DNA of 48,292 nt from Gammaproteobacteria bacterium (GTDB lineage: Bacteria; Pseudomonadota; Gammaproteobacteria; Chromatiales; Chromatiaceae). The stretch is taken from the NCBI GenBank assembly GCA_009929855.1, contig RZZN01000031.1:1-48292 (forward strand). Direction: 5' to 3'. The notes beneath the pieces were generated by a model that searched no databases, had not been told where the DNA came from, and was given only the letters and a program-made list of their open reading frames with translations. Below, in pieces: positions 41,090-48,292 of this stretch. Each line of letters starts with the position of its first letter. Position 1 is the first letter of the stretch. A program made the translations under genes and the position numbers.

Positions 41090-43999
41090 TCAAGGCTGGC
41101 CCCCTCCAGTCGTCTCGCGCGCCGCGCGGAGCATCGCGGTGATGGCCTCGGCCGGGCCCGGGCGACCGATCAGATAGCCTTGGGCCAGGTCGCAGCCGAT
41201 ACTCGCGAGATAGCTCAGCTGATCCGCATGCTCCACCCCCTCGGCGACCACTCTGAGGCCCAGATTGTGCGCCATGTTGATGGTGGAGCAGACGATCGCC
41301 TCGTCCACTGGATCCGATGAGAGGTGACGGATGAATCCCTGGTCGATCTTCAGCGTGTCGACTGGCAGCCGTTTGAGATAGCTGAGGCTCGAATAGCCGC
41401 TGCCGAAGTCGTCCAGTGCGATCGCAACACCCAGTGCGCGGATGCGATCGAGCTCGGCAAGTGCAAGGTCCGGGTCGCGCAGGAGGACCCGCTCCAGGAC
41501 CTCGATGCCGAGGAGCCGCGGTTTTCCACCGGTTCGTTTCAGGATCTCCTCGATGTCCAATGCCAGGTTACCCGAGGTGATCTGCGCCCCGGCGACATTG
41601 ACATTGACGCGAACCCGTCCGTGCGGCAGCCAGGCGGAGGCTTGCAGAATGGCCTGCTCGAGCACCCAGCGTCCGATCGGCTCGACCAGCTCGCTGTGCT
41701 CGACCGCCGCGATGAAATCACGTGGCGTCAGCAGTCCGTCACTCGGATGCTCCCAACGCAGCAAGGCCTCGGCAGCGACCACCGCGCCGGTCGCGATGGC
41801 GACGATCGGCTGATAGAAGAGACGCAGCTCACCCTTGCTGAGGGCGCGCCGTAGCTCCTGCTCGATCTGGACCCGCCGCCGTGCCTCCTGGGTGAGCTCC
41901 GGGCGGTAGAAGGCAAGACCGCCGCGCCCGCTCTGCTTGGCCTGGCTGAGGGCGGACTCGGCATTGCGCAGGAGCGTGGTGACCCCGGCGCCGTCTTCCG
42001 GGTAGAGTGCGACGCCGACCGTGGCGGTCAGGGTCAGCTCGGGTAGATCGGTGAGCTCGAGCGTCCGCTGCACCAGCTGTTGGAGTGTCTGGGCAGCCTG
42101 GACCGCGCGGACCGCCGCGTCCGACGGTCCATCGAGCGGGCGGGCGATGACGAAACGATCACCGGCCAGGCGGGCGAGGATGTCGGTGGGGCTGATGGCA
42201 TGGGCGAGACGATCGGCGATGGCCTTGAGCACCTCGTCCCCAGTCAGATGGCCCTGACTGGCCACCAGGTCGCTGAAACGATCCAGGTCGAGCACCATCA
42301 AGGCCAGGCGATGCTGGGCGGCGGCGGCTTGCTCCAGGGTCTCGGCGAGACGCACGCGCAGTCGCGCCAGGTTGAACAGTCCAGTCAGCGGATCATGGTG
42401 GCTGAGATATTCGATCTCCTCGGCGGAGCGTCGTGCCGCGCTCCCGTCACTGAAGATCGCCAGGTGTTGCTGGATGTCACCGTTGGGACCACGCACCTGC
42501 GTGATATTGAGCCATTGCGGATAGATCTCGCCGTTCTTGCGTCGATTCCAGACCTCACCGTTCCAACATCCGTTCTTGTGCAGCTCGTCCCAGAGCGCTC
42601 GGTAGAAGGCTGGGGGATGCCGACCCGAGCTGAGCATGCGCGGGTTCTGGCCGATCGCCTCCGCGGCGCTATAGCCAGTGATGGCGGTGAAGGCAGGATT
42701 CACGGCCAGGATGCGATTGTCCACGTCCGTGATCAAGATCCCTTCCTTGGTGTTTTCGAAGAGGGTATTGATCAGACGTTGCTGTTGGCGCGCGGCATGC
42801 TCGTCCGTGCTGTCCTGGATGGTGACCAGATAGCCCTCGCGGTTGCCCACCTCATCGTTCACCGCGGAGGCGACCAGTCGCAGTCGGCGTTTCTCCCGTC
42901 CCGTGCCGCGACTCAGATCCAAGACCAGACGTTGGCTGCCAGACAAGGCGGCCAGCCGCCCGATCTGTTCCTCGCTCGTCAGTCTGGCGCGGCTCAGCAG
43001 TCCCATGAGGTCGAGTGTCCGCGCATGTTGCGCGGTGATGCCGAGTGCCTCGAGGGCTGCCTCGTTGGTGAGCTGGATGCCTTGATCGGCGTCGGCCAGG
43101 ATGATCCCGAGGTGCTCGGAATGCTCGAGCAGCGAGCGTAGGATACTGTGTTGGCCAAGCTCGCGGCGGGCGTTGCTCAGCGCCTCGCCCTGGACGACGA
43201 CCACACGGCGCAAGAGCCGGACATAGACGTCCTGGATATCCTTGAGCAAGTCGCGCCGAGTCAGTATCCCCAGCAGCTGTTCCTGCTCGTCGGTCACGAT
43301 CAGACGCCGAATCCCAAGCGCGCGCATCCGCGGGCTGGCCTCGTGGGCCGGTCGATCCGGCCCGATCGTATGCACTGGCGTCGACATCACGTCGGCGATT
43401 GGCGTGGTCTGAGGGTTCAGGTTGGCCGCGGCGAGACGAATGGCGTCACGCTCGCTGATGACCCCGAGCGCTCGCCCCGCATCGGCGATCACGATCGAGC
43501 TGACGCGCTGGTTGGACATCAGCGACAAGGCCTCGGCGACCGATGCCGCGGGTGGTAGCGTGAGCGGATCGCGCGTCATCAGATCGGCGACGTGACGCGG
43601 GGTCAGGAGCTCCTCGGCACCCAGCGCATGGGCGAAATCGGTCTCCGACACGAGACCGCGGAGTTGACCCTGGGCATCGACCAGAACCAGATGGCGACAA
43701 CCGCCCGCTGACATCGTGGCATAGCCATCCACGAAGCTGGTCTCGGGCGGGGCGGTCAGCAGGTCGGCGGACATCCGCTCACGCAACGGCAGGCTCGGAT
43801 CATAGTCACCACTGACCAGCAGGCGCAGGGCGTCACTCTCAGTGAAGATCCCGAGCGGTCGGCCATCGCGCACCACGACGACCGAGCTCACGCGCCGCTC
43901 ACCCATCATGCGCACGGCCGCCACGACTGGATCGTCCGGGGACAGGGTCGCCAGATTGCTTCCTGTGCACAGATCAGCGAGTGAGAGATGCTCGATCAT
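41090..43999 (-). CDS. c-di-GMP phosphodiesterase with four CBS, PAS, degenerate GGDEF and EAL domains
   Basis: A 969-residue cytoplasmic protein. Residues about 1-260 are four CBS motifs (VVVVRDGRPLGIFTESDAL, LVLVDAQGQLRGLVSETD and so on), which usually bind adenine nucleotides. Two PAS modules follow (LLEHSEHLGIILADADQG; NTKEGILITDVDNRILAVNPAF). The GGDEF domain is degenerate (LAGDRF at the active site), so no cyclase activity is expected. The EAL domain is complete: AEALLRW, NVNVAGAQ, DDFGSGYSSLSYLKRLPVDTLKID and AEGVEH. It probably degrades c-di-GMP in response to energy charge and another signal. ATG 43999 matches the start of the first CBS domain. Confidence 0.93.
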   Translation of the reverse strand: MIEHLSLADLCTGSNLATLSPDDPVVAAVRMMGERRVSSVVVVRDGRPLGIFTESDALRLLVSGDYDPSLPLRERMSADLLTAPPETSFVDGYATMSAGGCRHLVLVDAQGQLRGLVSETDFAHALGAEELLTPRHVADLMTRDPLTLPPAASVAEALSLMSNQRVSSIVIADAGRALGVISERDAIRLAAANLNPQTTPIADVMSTPVHTIGPDRPAHEASPRMRALGIRRLIVTDEQEQLLGILTRRDLLKDIQDVYVRLLRRVVVVQGEALSNARRELGQHSILRSLLEHSEHLGIILADADQGIQLTNEAALEALGITAQHARTLDLMGLLSRARLTSEEQIGRLAALSGSQRLVLDLSRGTGREKRRLRLVASAVNDEVGNREGYLVTIQDSTDEHAARQQQRLINTLFENTKEGILITDVDNRILAVNPAFTAITGYSAAEAIGQNPRMLSSGRHPPAFYRALWDELHKNGCWNGEVWNRRKNGEIYPQWLNITQVRGPNGDIQQHLAIFSDGSAARRSAEEIEYLSHHDPLTGLFNLARLRVRLAETLEQAAAAQHRLALMVLDLDRFSDLVASQGHLTGDEVLKAIADRLAHAISPTDILARLAGDRFVIARPLDGPSDAAVRAVQAAQTLQQLVQRTLELTDLPELTLTATVGVALYPEDGAGVTTLLRNAESALSQAKQSGRGGLAFYRPELTQEARRRVQIEQELRRALSKGELRLFYQPIVAIATGAVVAAEALLRWEHPSDGLLTPRDFIAAVEHSELVEPIGRWVLEQAILQASAWLPHGRVRVNVNVAGAQITSGNLALDIEEILKRTGGKPRLLGIEVLERVLLRDPDLALAELDRIRALGVAIALDDFGSGYSSLSYLKRLPVDTLKIDQGFIRHLSSDPVDEAIVCSTINMAHNLGLRVVAEGVEHADQLSYLASIGCDLAQGYLIGRPGPAEAITAMLRAARETTGGGQP

Positions 44000-44204
44000 G
44001 TTTCGTCTCGACGCTGGTGCGTGAGGTGGTCTCCATTCAAGTCTGGAGCGGTGCGCGGCGCCCACCTCGCGAGCACGCGGTCGGTGACCCGCTGCTCGAT
44101 GGGCGGCCACGAGCGCAGTTTACGCAGTCGATGGGAATAATCCATCCTCGATGCGCACCCCGCATGAACACGTCGAGATGGTCCCAGGTCCGCTCTGGCG
44201 CGGC

Positions 44205-44822
44205 TCAGTGCCGTTGCCGGTAGGTCCAGGGCGTCTGGTGCTCGCCCGGACTGCTCCAGATCCCACGCCCGGCCGCGCGGGCCTCGCGCTCCGCGCGAAA
44301 GAAGCGCGGATCCTCGCAGAAGTGCCGATAGACGGCGGCCTGACCCGCCGCGACCTGTTCGAGGTTCAAGGAGCGCCGTGTCTCACCCAGGCCATGGACT
44401 TCGCCGATCGTGCGTCCGAAGCGGTCGATCTCCAGTGCGTGAAGCTCGACGCGCGGGGTGGCGATTCGCCGCAGATGAGCGCGTGACTGCTCACCCCAAG
44501 GGGACTGGCCGGTCTCGGGTGCGTCGATGCAATGTAGACGTACCTCGACCGGTTCGCCCGCGCACAGGAGGCGCATCGAATCACCATCCCTGACCCGCGT
44601 GAGCGTACAGGTCTGTCCGCTGCCACCGAGCGACCAGTGGCCAGGGATGAGTCCAGGTCCCCAGCGCTCGATCGACCAGGCGCTGAGGATAGCCAACGCG
44701 ATCAGGAGTGTCGACAGGGCCGGGCGGCCGCCACCGCGCGTGCGACTCACCCGGCGGGCATGGAATGCGGCCCGCCGATGCCGGATGCTATACTCGGCAG
44801 GCATCCTCTTGCGTGGTTCAAG
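44205..44822 (-). CDS. Membrane-anchored thermonuclease (SNase-like) protein
   Basis: A protein of about 205 residues with a basic N-terminus, one membrane helix (STLLIALAILSAWSIERW) and a staphylococcal-nuclease fold. The catalytic pattern is present: DGDSMRL, VRLHCIDAPE with Arg and acidic residues, WGEQSRAHL and DRFGRTIGEV, corresponding to Arg35, Glu43 and Arg87 of the reference enzyme. It should cleave DNA or RNA on the outer face of the inner membrane. The start is uncertain: ATGs at 44846, 44822 and 44804 are all possible and none has a convincing ribosome site. It is divergent from the thioesterase gene. Confidence 0.85.
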   Translation of the reverse strand, partial: LEPRKRMPAEYSIRHRRAAFHARRVSRTRGGGRPALSTLLIALAILSAWSIERWGPGLIPGHWSLGGSGQTCTLTRVRDGDSMRLLCAGEPVEVRLHCIDAPETGQSPWGEQSRAHLRRIATPRVELHALEIDRFGRTIGEVHGLGETRRSLNLEQVAAGQAAVYRHFCEDPRFFRAEREARAAGRGIWSSPGEHQTPWTYRQRH

Positions 44823-44896
44823 CATTTGAAAATAGAACCAGATCAATCCTCAGTCTCGAGCGGCCAGGCGGTGGCCGGTCCCGCTGGCAGTGCCTC

Positions 44897-45421
44897 ATGA
44901 TCAACGAGGAGAGCACTCGCGTGATCGCGCCGCAGCACAAGACCTTGAGCATGACCCTGTTGATGACACCCGACATGGCCAATTTCTCGGGGCATGTCCA
45001 TGGTGGTGCCACGCTGCGCCTGCTCGATCAGGTCGCCTATGCCTGCGCCGCCCGGTATGCGAACCACTATGTGGTCACGCTGTCGGTCGACCAGGTCTTC
45101 TTTCGGCAGCCGCTGAAGGTCGGTGAGTTGGTGACCTTTCTGGCGGCGGTCAACTACACGGGCAATACCTCGATGGAGATTGGCATCCGGGTGATCGCCG
45201 AGGACATCATGAACAAAAGCACCCGTCATGCCATGACCTCCTACTTCACGATGGTCGCGGTCGACCCGCAAGGCCGCCCGGTCCAGGTCCCACCGTTGCA
45301 GATCGAGACCCCGCTCGAGCGGCGGCGTCATGCGAGCGCGGCGCTGCGGCGCGAGTTTCGCCGCGAGATCGAGCGGCGCAACCAGGAGATCCGCCGCATG
45401 CACATGCCCGCCGATGACTGA
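44897..45421 (+). CDS. Acyl-CoA thioesterase (hotdog fold)
   Basis: A 174-residue single-hotdog thioesterase of the YciA/acyl-CoA hydrolase group. The family signature is the NFSGHVHGGATLRLLDQVAYA stretch (matching N..G..HGG.LL...D), with the expected Asp, followed by VTLSVDQVFFRQPLKVGELVTF. It hydrolyses acyl-CoA to free acid and CoA. The start at 44897 is chosen from family length; the frame is open upstream without similarity. It ends only three bases from the valS stop on the other strand. Confidence 0.88.
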   Translation: MINEESTRVIAPQHKTLSMTLLMTPDMANFSGHVHGGATLRLLDQVAYACAARYANHYVVTLSVDQVFFRQPLKVGELVTFLAAVNYTGNTSMEIGIRVIAEDIMNKSTRHAMTSYFTMVAVDPQGRPVQVPPLQIETPLERRRHASAALRREFRREIERRNQEIRRMHMPADD

Positions 45422-45424
45422 TCC

Positions 45425-48274
45425 TCAAAGCGTCGCGATCTTCTCGCGCTGACCCCGTAGATTGACGAGCGCCGCGCCTTGTTCGGCGAGTCGGGTGCGC
45501 TCCTTCGCGACCACCGCCGCCGGGGCCTTGTCGACGAAGCTCGGGTTGGCGAGCTTCTGCTCGATGCGGGCGATCTCCTCGGTCAAGCGGCCGATCTCCT
45601 TGTCCAGACGCTTGAGCTCGGCGTCCTTGTCGATGAGCCCGGCCATGGGGATGAGGATCTTCATGGCCCCGACCAGGGCGATCGCCGACTCGGGCGCGTC
45701 GGTCTCGTCGTCCAACAGGGTCAGTGATTCGATGCGGGCGAGGAAATCCAGATAGGGCCGCGCCAGCTCGAGCCAGGACCGCTCCTGTGCTGAAGCATTG
45801 GCGATCAGCACCGGCAGGGGCTTGCCGGGCGGGATGTTCATCTCGCCCTTGATGCGCCGGATTCCCAGGATGACCTGTTGCACCCATTCGATCTCGGCGA
45901 CGGCCGCGGGGTCGGCGGCCGCGGGATCGGCGACCGGGTAGGGGGCGAGCATGATGGTCTCGCCGGCGACACCGGCGAGCGGGGCGACCTTCTGCCAGAT
46001 CTCCTCGGTGATGAAGGGCATCAAGGGATGCGCCAGCCGCAGCAGGGTCTCCAGGGTCTCGACCAGGGTCTTGCGAGTGCCGCGGCGGGCCGCCGCGCTG
46101 GCGCTCGCGCCGGTCAAGACCGGCTTGGAGAGCTCCAGGTACCAGTCGCAGAAGGCGCTCCAGGTGAATTCGTAGAGGGCCTGGGCGGCGAGGTCGAAGC
46201 GATAGCCCTCGATCGAGTCGGTGACCGTGCCGATGGTCGCGGCGAGCCGGGCGCGGATCCAGCGGTCGGCGGCCGAGTACTCGACCGGCTCGCCACCTTG
46301 GCCACAGTCCTGCCCCTCGGTGTTCATCAGGACATAGCGCGAGGCATTCCAGAGCTTGTTGCAGAAGTTGCGATAGCCCTCGATGCGCCCGAGATCGAAC
46401 TTGACGTCGCGCCCGGTGGTGGCGAGCGCGGCGAAGGTGAAACGCAGCGCGTCCGTGCCGAAGGCCGGGATGCCGTCAGGGAAGTCCTTGCGGGTCTGCT
46501 TGGCGATCTTCTCGGCGAGCTGCGGCTGCATCATGCCACGGGTGCGCTTCTGCACCAGATCCTCGAGCCCGATGCCGTCGATCAGATCGATGGGGTCGAG
46601 GACATTGCCCTTCGACTTGGACATCTTGTCGCCGTGGGCGTCGCGCACCAGACCATGGATGTAGACGTCACGGAACGGGACCTCGTCCATGAACTTCAGC
46701 CCCATCATGATCATGCGCGCGACCCAGAAGAAGATGATGTCGAAGCCGGTGACCAGCACCGCGCCCGGATAGAAGGCCGCGAGACGCTCGGTGTGGGTCG
46801 GCCAGCCGAGCGTACTGAAGGGCCAGAGTGCCGAGCTGAACCAGGTGTCGAGCACGTCCGGATCCTGGATCAGGGTGACCTCGGGGCCAAAGCCATGACG
46901 GGCACGCACCTCCTCCTCGGAGCGCCCCACGTAATAGTTGCCGGCGACATCGTACCAGGCGGGGATGCGATGACCCCACCAGATCTGGCGGCTGATGCAC
47001 CAGTCCTGGATGTTGCGCATCCAGTCATAATAGGTGTTCTTCCAATTGTCCGGGACGAAGCGGATCCGACCCTCGGCCACGGCGGCGATGGCCGGCTCGG
47101 CCAGAGGCTGAACCCGCACATACCACTGATCGGTCAGATAGGGCTCGATCACCGCCCCTGAGCGGTCGCCACGCGGCTGCTGCAGACGGTGCTCCTTCAC
47201 CGCCGCCAGGAGCCCCCGGGCCTGCAGGTCGGCGACGATCCGCCGGCGCGCCTCGTACCGATCCAGACCCACATAGGCCGCGGGCAGCAGCTCGCCCTCC
47301 TCGGGCGCATTGGCCCGGATCGCCGCATCCGGGGTGAGGATATTGATCAGTCCGCCATGCGGCTGCGTGGCAATGGCGGTCTCGTCGCGATGACGCAGCC
47401 AGACCTGATGGTCGTTGAAGTCGTGCGCCGGGGTGATCTTCACGCAGCCGGTGCCGAATGCGGGGTCGGCATGCTCGTCGGCGATGATGGGAATGCGCCG
47501 ACCGGTCAGGGGCAGCTCGACGAGCTCGCCGATCAGATGGCGATAGCGCGCGTCCTCGGGATTGACCGCCACCGCGCAGTCCCCGAGCAGGGTCTCGGGG
47601 CGGGTGGTGGACACCGTCAGGTGCGCCGGCCCCTGGGCGCCAGGCGGCAAGACCAGGGGATAGTGGATATCCCACATGTGCCCGGCCTCCTCCTCCGAGA
47701 TGACCTCCAGGTCCGAGACCGCGGTATGCAACGCGGGATCCCAGTTGACCAGACGCTTGCCGCGATAGATGAGTCCCTCCTCGTGCAGGCGCACGAAGAC
47801 CTCGCGCACCGCCTCGGACAGACCCTCGTCCATGGTGAAGCGCTCATGCTGCCAATCCAGCGAGGAGCCCAGACGACGCAATTGGCGCGTGATGGTCCCG
47901 CCGGATTCCTGCTTCCATGCCCAGACGCGCGCGATGAAGGCCTCGCGGCCGAGGTCGTGACGGGTACGCCCGGCCGCCTCGAGTTGGCGCTCCACGACCA
48001 TCTGGGTGGCGATCCCGGCATGATCCGTCCCCGGCTGCCAGAGTGTGCGATCACCCTTCATCCGATGGTAACGGATGAGCGTATCCATGATGGTATTGTT
48101 GAATCCGTGGCCCATGTGCAGACTGCCGGTGACATTGGGCGGCGGGATCATGATGCAATAGGTTCCGGCCCCTTCGGTTCGCGGCTGCTCGCTGGGGACG
48201 AAATAGCCGCGCTCCTCCCAGCGGCCATACCAGGTCTGTTCCAGAGTGTGCGGGTCGTAGTTTTTGTCCAGCAT
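45425..48274 (-). CDS. valS: Valyl-tRNA synthetase
   Basis: A full-length 949-residue class Ia aminoacyl-tRNA synthetase. It has the HIGH-type motif in [14 protein letters not shown] near residue 48, the DHAGIATQ segment, the editing domain with [15 protein letters not shown], the KMSKS motif in [14 protein letters not shown], the anticodon-binding region and a C-terminal coiled coil ([27 protein letters not shown]) typical of ValRS. Its length matches the E. coli enzyme. It is an essential housekeeping gene and shows no oddities. Confidence 0.98.
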   Translation of the reverse strand: MLDKNYDPHTLEQTWYGRWEERGYFVPSEQPRTEGAGTYCIMIPPPNVTGSLHMGHGFNNTIMDTLIRYHRMKGDRTLWQPGTDHAGIATQMVVERQLEAAGRTRHDLGREAFIARVWAWKQESGGTITRQLRRLGSSLDWQHERFTMDEGLSEAVREVFVRLHEEGLIYRGKRLVNWDPALHTAVSDLEVISEEEAGHMWDIHYPLVLPPGAQGPAHLTVSTTRPETLLGDCAVAVNPEDARYRHLIGELVELPLTGRRIPIIADEHADPAFGTGCVKITPAHDFNDHQVWLRHRDETAIATQPHGGLINILTPDAAIRANAPEEGELLPAAYVGLDRYEARRRIVADLQARGLLAAVKEHRLQQPRGDRSGAVIEPYLTDQWYVRVQPLAEPAIAAVAEGRIRFVPDNWKNTYYDWMRNIQDWCISRQIWWGHRIPAWYDVAGNYYVGRSEEEVRARHGFGPEVTLIQDPDVLDTWFSSALWPFSTLGWPTHTERLAAFYPGAVLVTGFDIIFFWVARMIMMGLKFMDEVPFRDVYIHGLVRDAHGDKMSKSKGNVLDPIDLIDGIGLEDLVQKRTRGMMQPQLAEKIAKQTRKDFPDGIPAFGTDALRFTFAALATTGRDVKFDLGRIEGYRNFCNKLWNASRYVLMNTEGQDCGQGGEPVEYSAADRWIRARLAATIGTVTDSIEGYRFDLAAQALYEFTWSAFCDWYLELSKPVLTGASASAAARRGTRKTLVETLETLLRLAHPLMPFITEEIWQKVAPLAGVAGETIMLAPYPVADPAAADPAAVAEIEWVQQVILGIRRIKGEMNIPPGKPLPVLIANASAQERSWLELARPYLDFLARIESLTLLDDETDAPESAIALVGAMKILIPMAGLIDKDAELKRLDKEIGRLTEEIARIEQKLANPSFVDKAPAAVVAKERTRLAEQGAALVNLRGQREKIATL

Positions 48275-48292
48275 GAGCGTTGCGCCGAGGGT

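Noticed and set aside
44708-44896. In-frame N-terminal extension of the thioesterase
   Set aside because: The extra 63 codons show no family similarity and overlap the divergent nuclease gene start.
45878-47161. Plus-strand open frame of 427 codons opposite valS
   Set aside because: Shadow of valS; no recognisable protein features or ribosome site.

Overview
This is a G+C-rich chromosomal window from a gammaproteobacterium. The gene set fits a Chromatiales-like purple sulfur bacterium or relative, judged from GC-rich codon use, a type VI secretion (T6SS) locus, multiheme c-type cytochromes, several c-di-GMP signalling proteins and ordinary valS and tsaC genes. No rRNA, photosynthesis or sulfur-oxidation marker is present, so the genus is not established.

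Bases 1-17578 (+ strand) are the 3' part of a T6SS cluster: tssC (5'-truncated by the window edge), hcp, tagJ, tssE, tssF, tssG and clpV. A cargo module follows: a small peptidoglycan-binding-like protein, vgrG, a DUF2169 adaptor fused to pentapeptide repeats, a second pentapeptide protein, DUF3540, a DUF4150 PAAR-like tip, and an M35/aspzincin-like metallopeptidase that is the likely effector. tssA, tssB, tssJ, tssK, tssL and tssM are absent and presumably lie upstream. A palindromic repeat sits across the tssG 3' end, and an AT-richer patch containing a vgrG fragment lies between clpV and vgrG.

Bases 17671-22678 hold an OmpA-like protein (-), a PAS/sigma-54 activator (-) and, divergently, a pentaheme plus a diheme cytochrome c. 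The cytochrome pair has a good sigma-54 promoter match and dyad sites upstream.

Bases 22889-33145 look like a phospho-threonine signalling annex to the T6SS. There is an inner-membrane FHA-lytic transglycosylase fusion with an overlapping lipoprotein alpha/beta hydrolase (+). On the - strand a probable operon encodes a Ser/Thr kinase-SUMF1 protein (PpkA-like), a Sel1-repeat lipoprotein and a Calx-beta autotransporter. TagH (FHA) is divergent from the kinase. The two FHA genes share a promoter-like motif.

Bases 33373-48274 are mixed and mostly housekeeping or signalling: an alkylsulfatase-like metallo-beta-lactamase with altered metal ligands, a multi-PAS diguanylate cyclase, a small unknown protein, a CFA-synthase-like methyltransferase, a DUF2892 protein, TsaC, a four-CBS/PAS/GGDEF/EAL phosphodiesterase, a thermonuclease-like protein, an acyl-CoA thioesterase and ValS. 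No gene-free stretch exceeds about 260 bases; no CRISPR, tRNA, rRNA or transposase gene was seen.
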